From Streptomyces sp. NBC_01314 (GTDB lineage: Bacteria > Actinomycetota > Actinomycetes > Streptomycetales > Streptomycetaceae): a DNA stretch of 64,000 nt. Of this stretch, positions 9,115 through 21,710 are shown piece by piece. The translations under genes were made by a program, and so were the position numbers. Each line of letters begins with the position of its first letter. The first letter of the stretch is position 1. The stretch spans positions 5,456,001-5,520,000 of the forward strand of contig NZ_CP108394.1 in NCBI RefSeq assembly GCF_041435215.1, written 5' to 3'. The notes beneath the pieces were generated by a model. It had not been told where the DNA came from and did no database searches. It saw only the letters and a program-made list of their open reading frames with translations.

Positions 9115-10053
9115 TCAGCCGGCCATGCCCCCGGCGAACGGCATCGTCCCCCATTGGTCGACTGCCGGCTTGAGGTACTCCACCAGCTCGGGCAGTTGCG
9201 GCACGAGCGTGAGGGAAGCGATGATCCGCAGCATTCCCACGGCGTTCACGAACCTCAGGACATGCTCGTCCAGCAGTCGCGTGCCGTTGCGCTCCGCGCC
9301 ACGGTTGTACGCGGATTCGTGAACCGGCCCGAGAGCGGCCAGGTCCCACTCGACGGGGCCCAGCGTGACCAGCTCGAAGTCGGAGTAGAGGTCCCCGTCC
9401 ACCCCGGAGAAGATGTTCGCCGGCGGGGAGTCACCGTGGATGGGCTGGAGGTCGATCCCCGGGAACGCTTCTTCGAACACCGTGCGTGAGCGCACCAGCG
9501 GTTCCAGGACTTGCCACTCGCGTCGTGCGCGGTCCAGCTCGGGCGCGCCGATGAGGCCGGGGAACTTGTCGAGCGCGGTGAGGCTCTCCGCGATGAACCG
9601 CGGATCGGCCGCGGACAGAAACGGCAGACGGCCCGGGTAGGCGCGCATCGCGGCGTGCAGGTCGGCAACGCTTTCGGAGTTCGCCACGTAGTCGGGTTCC
9701 TTGTCCCGGTCCTCCTCGACGAACTGCCAGAACGTCATCGAGAGCCCGTCGCGCTGAACGGGTTCCCGGGGCACGAGCGGGCTGGGAGCGATCACGGGGG
9801 TTCCCTGGTCGGCGAGCCATCGTGCCACGTCCAGTTCCGCCCGCTGGCGGCGCGCGAGGGAATCGAGGTCTTCGGAGGGTGGCAGGACCGTGGGGATCCG
9901 GACCACGACCGGTGAGGGCGCGAGGTGGACGACGACGGAGAAGACGTCGTGGAGCACCTTGGCATCAGCCACGGTGAGTCCGAGATCGCGTCCTGCTCCG
10001 ACAGCCGCGTCGACTGCGGCGGAGGTGCGGTGGGCGTCGTGTGGTGGGGTCAC
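9115..10053 (-). CDS. aminoglycoside phosphotransferase-like (APH) kinase
   Basis: 312 residues. The kinase catalytic loop IHGDSPPANIF (H-G-D-x4-N) lies near residue 200, and the metal-binding segment DFELVTLGPVEWDLA follows about 20 residues later, as in the APH/choline-kinase fold. The N-terminal lobe (VLHDVFSVVVHLAPSPVVVRI) fits the nucleotide-binding sheet. Substrate unknown; most such genes are not resistance genes. The GTG at 10053 is only 1 nt behind a GGAGG, so the true start may lie further downstream. Confidence 0.75.
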   Translation of the reverse strand: MTPPHDAHRTSAAVDAAVGAGRDLGLTVADAKVLHDVFSVVVHLAPSPVVVRIPTVLPPSEDLDSLARRQRAELDVARWLADQGTPVIAPSPLVPREPVQRDGLSMTFWQFVEEDRDKEPDYVANSESVADLHAAMRAYPGRLPFLSAADPRFIAESLTALDKFPGLIGAPELDRARREWQVLEPLVRSRTVFEEAFPGIDLQPIHGDSPPANIFSGVDGDLYSDFELVTLGPVEWDLAALGPVHESAYNRGAERNGTRLLDEHVLRFVNAVGMLRIIASLTLVPQLPELVEYLKPAVDQWGTMPFAGGMAG

Positions 10054-10081
10054 CCCTCCGATGTTCCCTCAACTGCCTGGC

Positions 10082-15202
<5,121 letters not shown>

Positions 15203-15245
15203 CTGGCATGACTGAGTCGGCGTAGCGGCATACGACTACGACAAG

Positions 15246-15273
15246 CGCTCGGCCGGGCACTCCCGGCCGAGCG
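15246..15273 (+). terminator. beta-galactosidase terminator
   Basis: A 12-bp perfect stem (15246-15257 with 15262-15273) with a 4-nt loop, 43 bp after the stop codon. Confidence 0.85.
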
Positions 15274-15307
15274 TCTTGCCGGGCATGCCCCGACTACCGG
15301 CCCGACA

Positions 15308-15889
15308 TCAACTCCGCTTCTCACCAAGCGCTGTACGCAACCAGTCCAGAGACCCGGTCGCCAGCACCGCGTCAGCGAGTTCGTTGGCCGACTTCGTGGT
15401 GAGCCGTCCGCGACTGTTGTCGATCCAGCGCTGCGCGTTCTCATAGCCCTGGGCCTTGTACTCGATGCCCTGGATCATGCATTCCAGCTTGTCGGCGTCC
15501 CGGGCACAGATGGCCTCGGCGGAATCCTTCGCCTCGTATTCGGCCACGAGTTCCCGCACGGCCGAGGCCAGGATCTCGGGCATACCGGCGACCTGGTCGT
15601 CAGTGACCGCCTGAGGGTCCGCTTCGGTGGAGTACTTCTTGCCCAGGTAGTTCACGTCACCGGTCCGCGTCTCCTGGGAGTCGTGCCACACCGCGAGGTA
15701 GGCCGCGCGTGCGGGATCTGCGCCTTCGAGCTTCGCGATGATCGTGGCGAGCAGAGCGGTACGCCACGAGTGCTCCGCCACCGACTCCGGATCGCGTACG
15801 CCGGCCATCCACCAGCCGGTGCGCTTGGTCTGCTTCAGCGTCCCCGCCTCGTACAGGAAGCGCGCCACGGCCGACAGGTCTTCAGCCAC
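15308..15889 (-). CDS. HD-domain phosphohydrolase (5'-deoxynucleotidase-like)
   Basis: 193 residues from GTG 15889 with AGGAG 6 nt upstream. The first metal His is H40 (SVAEHSWR) and the H-D pair is 69-70 (VWHDSQETRTGD); a further Asp is in ARDADKLECMIQ. The pattern matches the YfbR/HDDC2 group, which dephosphorylates deoxynucleoside monophosphates in the cytoplasm. It begins 12 bp after the stop of the XRE regulator and is probably cotranscribed with it, so this regulator may control nucleotide metabolism or defence-like depletion; that link is inference. Confidence 0.8.
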   Translation of the reverse strand: MAEDLSAVARFLYEAGTLKQTKRTGWWMAGVRDPESVAEHSWRTALLATIIAKLEGADPARAAYLAVWHDSQETRTGDVNYLGKKYSTEADPQAVTDDQVAGMPEILASAVRELVAEYEAKDSAEAICARDADKLECMIQGIEYKAQGYENAQRWIDNSRGRLTTKSANELADAVLATGSLDWLRTALGEKRS

Positions 15890-15901
15890 GTCGGACTCCT
15901 C

Positions 15902-17068
15902 TCACGCCTCGGCGAGGCGGATTGCGTATCGGATGCTCTCCAGCTCCCGGCGCCCGCGCACTGACAGCTCCCGGCTATCCAACATCACGGGCAGCCGGTC
16001 GCGCAGGGCCCGGCTAGCCGTACCGGATCGCAGCAGGTGGGGCCGGATCTGGAGCAGGGACCACACGGAATGGATGTTGAGATCGACGTAGCCGTGATGC
16101 GGGGCGAATCCCTGAGCAAGATGAGCGAGCAGCTTGTCACCCGACCATGACCCGGGAGTGCGGGTGGCGATGAAGCCGTCGGTCAATTCGAGATGGGCGG
16201 TCTCGCCGATCCAGTACGCCCAGTAGTTCAGGTTCGCTGCCTCACCGGCCTCATCGTCGATCAGGGCTGTGTCGATGAAGTGACTCATGCCGTCCCGGTC
16301 TCCTTGCCGGGCAGAGACGGCTGCGACGGAACGGGAGTTGAGCCACCGTGTGAGCCAGTCGCCAGGGCGCTCGGTGGCCTGCTGGTGGGCGAGCCACTCC
16401 GAGGTGTCGGACTGATCGTCGTACCCAGCGAGGTACAGGGCCTGGCGGCGAAGGAGGAACTGATCCTCGCCACGGGCCTGCTCGGCGGTACGCCGCATCT
16501 GGGTGAAGAAGCGGATCCGGTCGGACGCCGACAGTTCCGGCCCGTCCGGCGTGGGTCCTCGGCGCCTGCGGGGCGCGGCAGGGAGGTCACGGACGGGTCC
16601 GGGTGGCACGTGGTTGAGAGGCCACGCGAGCACCTCGACGAGATCACGTTGCATGACGCAGGCCCCGAGCGGGCTGTCCTCGATCCCTGCTGCGTCGTCA
16701 AGGGCCCCGGTGAGGAGGACGTCTGCCTCCAAAGCACGGTCGAGGGACCGTAGGAGCGCAGGCACGGTGCCCATCTGCATGAGCCGGTGACGATGCACGA
16801 GCATCTGCCCGACCGGTACAGCGGTCAGAGGGCGACGGCCGGACTCCCACCCGGCGATCGTGTCCGCGGACACGCGCAGCCGCTCAGCCGCTTCGTCCTG
16901 GGTGAGCCCCGCCTGCTCTCGTATGACCCGGAAGACATGGCCGGAAATGACGCCCGTGCGAGGGCGAGCGACTGTTCCCTGACTGCTGGTCAGGGTTGGT
17001 CGCGAACTCGACTGCATAAACAGCCCCATCCCGTGCGCGCGCAGCAAAGCACTTGTACTCGCAGTCAC
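15902..17068 (-). CDS. XRE-family helix-turn-helix regulator
   Basis: Up to 388 residues. The HTH is at about 45-82 ([32 protein letters not shown]). A roughly 300-residue C-terminal region follows, rich in Trp/Tyr and helices ([37 protein letters not shown]). This resembles the C-terminal domains of Streptomyces XRE regulators linked to small-protein operons. The start is uncertain: GTG 17068 has no clear ribosome binding site, and ATG 17029 or 17017 are alternatives. It diverges from the small-protein operon beginning at 17355 and likely regulates it and itself. Confidence 0.8.
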   Translation of the reverse strand: MTASTSALLRAHGMGLFMQSSSRPTLTSSQGTVARPRTGVISGHVFRVIREQAGLTQDEAAERLRVSADTIAGWESGRRPLTAVPVGQMLVHRHRLMQMGTVPALLRSLDRALEADVLLTGALDDAAGIEDSPLGACVMQRDLVEVLAWPLNHVPPGPVRDLPAAPRRRRGPTPDGPELSASDRIRFFTQMRRTAEQARGEDQFLLRRQALYLAGYDDQSDTSEWLAHQQATERPGDWLTRWLNSRSVAAVSARQGDRDGMSHFIDTALIDDEAGEAANLNYWAYWIGETAHLELTDGFIATRTPGSWSGDKLLAHLAQGFAPHHGYVDLNIHSVWSLLQIRPHLLRSGTASRALRDRLPVMLDSRELSVRGRRELESIRYAIRLAEA

Positions 17069-17293
17069 TTCAAGCAGTGATCACGGACTTCTACCTTCGT
17101 ATGCATCACCGGACGAGCCTAGTGGGACGGCGGCCTCGACGGCCGGTGATGGACCACGCCGAACGCGGGTGCTCCGGAGGGACGCGACGATGACCACGAT
17201 GGATGCCTCGGTGGGACCACAGCGCCACCAGGAGCGGCATGCGGCGAGGCCCTTGATCACAGACACAGGTCACGGACTCGCTGCCGAAGTGAG

Positions 17294-17332
17294 GACCCCC
17301 GCGACGGGCGCAACCGTCCGGGGGCGTGGCCA
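17294..17332 (+). promoter_or_regulatory. conserved leader hairpin, copy A
   Basis: In the 5' leader of the small gene at 17355. Outer stem 6 bp (17296-17301 with 17319-17324), one bulged C (17302), inner stem 5 bp (17303-17307 with 17314-17318), loop GCGCAA, then CGTGGCCA. The same architecture, bulge, loop length and flanking bases occur at 33351-33389 with compensatory pair changes, so it is probably a functional RNA or DNA structure. It ends 30 nt before the start codon. Confidence 0.75.
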
Positions 17333-17354
17333 CCAGCCAAACCCAGAGGAGCTG

Positions 17355-17726
17355 ATGGCAGTGAGCATTATCCACACATTGGTGAAACGGGTACTGGGCG
17401 TATGGGCGCCCGGCACCGGCAGACGCCGAGCGGGCGAGCGCACGCCGGTATCCGCCCCCGACCGGGTCTCCGAGGCGCCTCTCGCGGCGACCTCCTCGCT
17501 CCCGGCCCACCGCTCCCCGTACGGACTGCACACCCCTCTCGACGGCGCTGCGAACGCCATGGTCCGGCCCTACCTGGCCGCCGTCGCTGCGAACGCCATG
17601 GTCCGGCCTTACCCGGCCGCCGTCGAGCGGAAGCGGGAGTGCGCCTTCCAGACCCGCGCACGTGGCCGTACACCGAGCTGCTTGGCAGCACCGGCTCGCA
17701 CACGCCAGTTCGCAGAGGTGCACTGA
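17355..17726 (+). CDS. small PGTGRRRAG-family protein, copy A
   Basis: 123 residues from ATG 17355 with GAGGAG upstream. The N-terminus is an amphipathic/hydrophobic helix (AVSIIHTLVKRVLGVWAP), then the signature PGTGRRRAG and, after a variable Pro/Ala stretch, HRSPYGL-x4-LDGAA-x3-VRPYLAA. The same order occurs in the protein at 33413-33727, so the two are paralogues. Function unknown. A 39-bp in-frame duplication repeats AANAMVRPYLAAV, and the C-terminus after it does not match copy B, so part of it may be frameshifted. It starts an operon of three overlapping small genes, divergent from the XRE regulator. Confidence 0.75.
   Translation: MAVSIIHTLVKRVLGVWAPGTGRRRAGERTPVSAPDRVSEAPLAATSSLPAHRSPYGLHTPLDGAANAMVRPYLAAVAANAMVRPYPAAVERKRECAFQTRARGRTPSCLAAPARTRQFAEVH
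17547..17624 (+). repeat. 39-bp tandem duplication within the small gene
   Basis: Units 17547-17585 and 17586-17624 differ at only two bases and keep the frame, adding 13 residues compared with copy B. Recent slippage or unequal exchange is likely. Confidence 0.9.
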
Positions 17727-17929
17727 TGACCGGCGGACGAGTAGGGGCTGCCGTCCAGCGCGCCGAGATGCCCATGCTCCGCGCCTACCGGCTGTGGTTC
17801 GAGCACACCCGCAGGTGCGACGGCGGCTGCAAGGGCATCCCCAAGGCGCAGGACGGGTGCGAGGCCGGGCGAGAACTGTGGGGCGCGTACCGCCTCGCGA
17901 GGATCGGAAGGGGCGGGGCGGCGTCATGA
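17726..17929 (+). CDS. small cysteine-containing protein
   Basis: 67 residues; the ATG shares one base with the preceding stop (TGATG), so translation is coupled. The core reads RAYRLWFEHTRRCDGGCKGI with a third cysteine nine residues on (KAQDGC), that is C-x3-C-x8-C, then an alpha-helical AGRELWGAYRLARIG. The cysteines could bind a metal. Unknown family; position suggests a partner of the PGTGRRRAG protein. Confidence 0.65.
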   Translation: MTGGRVGAAVQRAEMPMLRAYRLWFEHTRRCDGGCKGIPKAQDGCEAGRELWGAYRLARIGRGGAAS

Positions 17930-18186
17930 GCTGGACCATCGAGCGCGCACCAGGGCGACCGGTGCGCCGGACCGACGACGATCGTCTCGCCGTCCCCCTA
18001 CGGCTGACCCGCACCGGCGGCCACCCCACCGACACCGAACTGACCCTCACCCTTGCCGAAGCCGAACACCTCCACGCCGCCCTCTGCCGAGCCCTCGACG
18101 GCCAGCCCCCGCCACCGGCCGCCCCGGACTGCCGACAGCCCGTTCAGGCATCTCGCGGTGCCGCCCACATCGTGGGCCACGTGTAG
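17926..18186 (+). CDS. small hypothetical protein
   Basis: 86 residues starting MSWTIERAPGRPVRRTDDD. It overlaps the previous stop by 4 bp (ATGA), completing a three-gene overlapping operon. The pattern VPLRLTRTGGHPTDTELTLTLAEAEHLHAAL suggests a beta-hairpin and one helix. Not recognised; no signal or membrane segment. Confidence 0.6.
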   Translation: MSWTIERAPGRPVRRTDDDRLAVPLRLTRTGGHPTDTELTLTLAEAEHLHAALCRALDGQPPPPAAPDCRQPVQASRGAAHIVGHV

Positions 18187-18290
18187 CGGGTACGCACGGA
18201 CGGCACCACACCGACGCCCGCCGCCGACGCATCCCGAGGCGCGGCGGCGGGGCGGGGCCGAGGTGTGGCGTCCACCCACCATTCCGCCAG

Positions 18291-19172
18291 TCAGCGCACC
18301 AGCAGGTCGATCACCCCCGTCAGGTCCTCCTCGCCGCCGCCCTCGGCCAGGCGGCGGCGCATCAGCTCGAAGTAGGGGCTGAGCAGTTCCGGGCTGACGC
18401 CCTGCTGCTCGGCGGTGTCCAGGAAGGTCGGCGTGCCGGCCACCTGCATGGCCAGGTTGGAGACGACTCCCCCGGTGTAGTGACCGCTGCGCAGCCGGTC
18501 GGCGGTCTCGTGGACGGACGGGGCCATCGCGACGAGCCAGTCGGCGAGCAACGGGGCGAGGGACGCGGGGTCGATGTCCTCCTTGCGGATCAGGGCGAAG
18601 GCGTGCGCGGCCCCGGCGAACATCCCGTACATGGCGCTGAGCAGGGCCACGTCGTGCAGGGCCGCGAAGCCCGCGTCCTCTCCCACGTAGGTGGTGCCGG
18701 CCGGGACGCCCAAAGCCTCCTGGTGCCGCTCGAACACCTCGCGCGCGCCGCTGTAGAAGACGTAACCGCCTGCCTCGGGGACGCCGATCATCGGCGGGAC
18801 GGCCATGATGCCGCCGTCCAGGTAGCGGGCGCCTCGCTCACGGGCCCGTTCGGCGAGGCGGCGGGCCTGGGCGGGGGTGCTGGTGGTGAGGTTCACCAGG
18901 TCGCGGCCGGCCAGGTCGGCGCCGGCCAGCGCCTCGTCGACAGAGGCGTCGTCCAACAGGCAGACGACGACCAGGGTGTTCGCCGCGACCGCCTCGGCGG
19001 CGCTGTCCGCGACCCTCGCCCCCTCGGCGGCGAGCGCCGCGGCACGGGCCGGGCTGCGGTTCCAGACGGTGAGCGGATGGCCGGCGGCGAGCCAGGCACG
19101 AGCCAGCGCGGTGCCCATCGCGCCGAGTCCCAGCAAGGTGACGGAGGTCTTCTCGGCAAAGTTCTGTGTCAT
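18291..19172 (-). CDS. NAD(P)-dependent 6-phosphogluconate dehydrogenase-like / imine reductase-like enzyme
   Basis: 293 residues from ATG 19172. The Rossmann motif VTLLGLGAMGTALARAWLAAGH is at about 9-30, with NRS after beta2 suggesting NADP preference. The catalytic Lys of classical 3-hydroxyisobutyrate dehydrogenases is replaced in the C-terminal all-helical domain: FAALHDVALLSAMYGMFAG has Asp, as in imine reductases. It likely reduces a small carbonyl or cyclic imine in the cytoplasm. It diverges from an HxlR regulator 96 bp away, the standard arrangement for inducible reductases in Streptomyces, so HxlR control is likely. Confidence 0.8.
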   Translation of the reverse strand: MTQNFAEKTSVTLLGLGAMGTALARAWLAAGHPLTVWNRSPARAAALAAEGARVADSAAEAVAANTLVVVCLLDDASVDEALAGADLAGRDLVNLTTSTPAQARRLAERARERGARYLDGGIMAVPPMIGVPEAGGYVFYSGAREVFERHQEALGVPAGTTYVGEDAGFAALHDVALLSAMYGMFAGAAHAFALIRKEDIDPASLAPLLADWLVAMAPSVHETADRLRSGHYTGGVVSNLAMQVAGTPTFLDTAEQQGVSPELLSPYFELMRRRLAEGGGEEDLTGVIDLLVR

Positions 19173-19268
19173 GCCGAACAGGCTGGTCACGGGCGCGGAA
19201 GTGATCAAGTACGCACTTCGGAGTGGGTGGTTACCCTGAGGTGAGCGAGCACGTCGGAGGGGTGGGGC

Positions 19269-19607
19269 ATGACGACGCTGAACCGGCCGGGCGCACCGAA
19301 CGGACACGCCTGCGGGATCGACACCGCGATGGAGGTGATCGGCGGCAAGTGGAAGGTGCTGATTCTCTGGGCGCTGCACGAGCACCCCTGCCGCCGCTTC
19401 GGTGAGCTGCGTCGGCTGCTGCCGGGTGTCAGCGAGAAGGTGCTGGCCTCACATCTGCGCGAGATGGAGGCGGACGGCGTCGTGCACCGCGTCTCCTACG
19501 ACGAGGTGCCGCCCCGCGTCGAGTACTCGCTGACCGAGGACGGGACGCGCCTCAACGACGCGCTCCAGCCGCTGGCCGCCTGGGGACGCGAGCGGGCGAC
19601 GGAATAG
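19269..19607 (+). CDS. HxlR-family transcriptional regulator
   Basis: 112 residues. It is a full HxlR winged helix: CGIDTAMEVIGGKWKVLILWAL, FGELRRLLPGVSEKVLASHLREMEADGVV, and VEYSLTEDGTRLNDAL. The cysteine before IDTAMEVIGGKW corresponds to the redox- or electrophile-sensing cysteine of several HxlR/HypR proteins. It probably represses the divergent dehydrogenase and itself. GTG/ATG choice is clear: ATG 19269 follows GGAGGGGTGG. Confidence 0.88.
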   Translation: MTTLNRPGAPNGHACGIDTAMEVIGGKWKVLILWALHEHPCRRFGELRRLLPGVSEKVLASHLREMEADGVVHRVSYDEVPPRVEYSLTEDGTRLNDALQPLAAWGRERATE

Positions 19608-19754
19608 CGGTTTCAGCCGCTCGCGCGCTGTGCTTCCCCTGTGAGCCGCTATGTGTCAACGATGAATGAGACAGAATTGTTGACGATTTTTCGAGCGCCC
19701 CCGTACGTTCGCAAGCAGAAACAAGCAGGGAACGCGAGCGAAGGAAGTGGCGCG

Positions 19755-21383
19755 GTGAAGCACAGGGCAGTCAGGCGCAGGAACGTGATCATGGGGCTCG
19801 GCGCGACCGCGGGCGCGGCGGCCGTCGGCGGCTTCGCCCTCAGCGCCCGGGCGGCGGGCAGCGGCTCCGCGAAGTCCTCGGGGTCCTCCGGTTCCACCGC
19901 CTCGGGCGCCCTGGCCTTCGACAAGGACGACTACACCGAGCTGACGACGACGATCACGACCGACGACGGTGATGTGGAGGTGACCTACCACTTCCACAAG
20001 GCGATCACGTACGTCACGAAGCCGGTCGACGAGACGTACCAGTCGCTGAACGTCAGCGTGCCCGTGGAGATCGACGGGAAGACGGTCGACGCGACGAACG
20101 CGCCGATTCTGTTCGCGAATTCGGTGGGCGGCTACATGCCCTCCTCGGTGGCCGAGGCCACGGGGGTCGGCGGCGGGGGCATGACCGGGATGCCCGGTGG
20201 GGGCGCCCCCAGCGCGTCCGCCTCCGCGTCCACGGGGACCGGCTCGGGTGAGGTCGAGTCCGGCGGCAACGGCCAGCTCGACCAGCGGGGGCAGTCCGTC
20301 AGCAACGCGCAGCTCGCGCTCGCCGCCGGATACGTCGTGGTCGAGCCGGGGGCGCGTGGCCGTACCCTCGTCGACGCGGACGGGGCCTACTACGGTGTCG
20401 CACCGGCCGCCATCGTGGACCTCAAGGCGGCCGTACGGTACGTCCGCGCCAACAAGGGCCGCATCCCCGGCAACACCGACCGCATCGTGTCGTCCGGCAC
20501 CAGTGCGGGAGGTGCGCTGTCCGCGCTCCTCGGCGCGTCCGGCGACAGCCCGCTGTACGACGCGTACCTGAAGGAGATCGGCGCGGCCGACGCCTCCGAC
20601 GCGATCTTCGCCAGCGGCGACTGGTGCCCGATCACCGATCTGGAGCACGCGGACATGGCCTACGAGTGGAACTGGGGCGCCAACAAGCTCGGTTCGGGCT
20701 CGCTCGTCGACCGGACGGTGTCGAAGGAGCTGAAGGCGGCGTTCACCGACTACCAGGCCTCGCTGAAGCTCAAGGCCAAGGGCCTCGGCACACTGACCGT
20801 ACGGAACCTCGACGAGTACCTGGTCAGGACGTTCCTGGAGCCGTCGGCCACCAGGTACCTGGCCGCACTGTCGGACGCGGACCGGACGACGTATCTGGCG
20901 AGCAACACCTTCATCACCTGGTCCGGCGGCAGGGCGACGTTCTCCTGGGCGGACTTCCTCACGCACGTGGGCGCCCGGAAGAAGGACGCCCCCGCCTTCG
21001 ACGCCTTCGACCTGTCCTCCGGTGAGAACAACCTCTTCGGCAAGGGCACCACCGAGGCCCGCCACTTCACGCTCTACAGCCTCCGCCACGAGGGCAGCGC
21101 CGGCGCGCGCCTCGCCGGCGACCTGCCCGAGACGCTGAAGCTGATGAATCCGATGCCGTTCCTCGCGAAGGCCAACCCCGGGCGCGCCAGGCACTGGTGG
21201 ATCCGGGTCGGCACCAAGGACAGCGACACCTCGCTCACGGTCGTCGGCAACCTCGCCGCGAAGCTGGAGAACCTCGGCGACGACGTCAACGCCTCCATGT
21301 ACTGGGACGGCGGCCACGGCGCGAACGAGGACGCGGCCGACTTCATCAAGTGGATCGCGAAGGTGACCGGTCACAAGGCCTGA
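19755..21383 (+). CDS. exported alpha/beta hydrolase (tannase subtype B-like)
   Basis: 542 residues from GTG 19755 with AAGGAAG upstream. A Tat-like signal with RRRN precedes GLGATAGAAAVGGFALSARAAG, then a Ser-rich linker. The catalytic serine lies in IVSSGTSAGGALSALLGAS and the probable His in WDGGHGANEDAADFI. The segment AITYVTKPVDETYQSLNVSVPVEI is typical of proteins annotated as subtype B tannases. A Gly/Ser-rich insert (about 155-195) interrupts the domain. It is expected to cleave aryl or acyl esters outside the cell, possibly on plant material degraded by the neighbouring glycosidases. Confidence 0.78.
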   Translation: MKHRAVRRRNVIMGLGATAGAAAVGGFALSARAAGSGSAKSSGSSGSTASGALAFDKDDYTELTTTITTDDGDVEVTYHFHKAITYVTKPVDETYQSLNVSVPVEIDGKTVDATNAPILFANSVGGYMPSSVAEATGVGGGGMTGMPGGGAPSASASASTGTGSGEVESGGNGQLDQRGQSVSNAQLALAAGYVVVEPGARGRTLVDADGAYYGVAPAAIVDLKAAVRYVRANKGRIPGNTDRIVSSGTSAGGALSALLGASGDSPLYDAYLKEIGAADASDAIFASGDWCPITDLEHADMAYEWNWGANKLGSGSLVDRTVSKELKAAFTDYQASLKLKAKGLGTLTVRNLDEYLVRTFLEPSATRYLAALSDADRTTYLASNTFITWSGGRATFSWADFLTHVGARKKDAPAFDAFDLSSGENNLFGKGTTEARHFTLYSLRHEGSAGARLAGDLPETLKLMNPMPFLAKANPGRARHWWIRVGTKDSDTSLTVVGNLAAKLENLGDDVNASMYWDGGHGANEDAADFIKWIAKVTGHKA

Positions 21384-21470
21384 CCAGGCCGACCACCACC
21401 GGGGCCGACCGGCCCTCCCCCAGTCTCGGCGTGTCTGCGTTCCCGTCATGAAACCCGGCCGCCGAAGCGT

Positions 21471-21499
21471 GACGCCGAGCCCCTTCCGGGCTCGGCGTC
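21471..21499 (+). terminator. terminator after the tannase-like gene
   Basis: A 12-bp perfect stem (21471-21482 with 21488-21499) with a 5-nt loop. The following 60 bp repeat GCTTTTCCGGCTC-like words. Confidence 0.8.
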
Positions 21500-21607
21500 G
21501 CCACTTTCCCGACTCGGAGCCGTCGCTTTTCCGGCTCGGCGCCATCGCTTTTCCGGCTCAGCGCCGTCAGAATGTGACCGGTTCAAAAACCACCTCTGTC
21601 ACAGCCG

Positions 21608-21636
21608 TTGACTTCCTTCTCTCCCGGCTCTACTTT
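21608..21636 (+). promoter_or_regulatory. probable promoter of the GH27-GH43 operon
   Basis: TTGACT (21608-21613), 17-bp spacer, TACTTT (21631-21636), about 75 bp before the start codon. It fits the main vegetative sigma factor. Confidence 0.5.
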
Positions 21637-21710
21637 CGGCCAGCCAGCATGTTCGGCAAGCCGATCCCCGTTCGAGATATCGACCTCCGGGTATCCATTG
21701 AAGGAGCCGC

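Noticed and set aside
9115..10053. Aminoglycoside resistance gene
   Set aside because: Only the general APH fold is present; no antibiotic cluster context.
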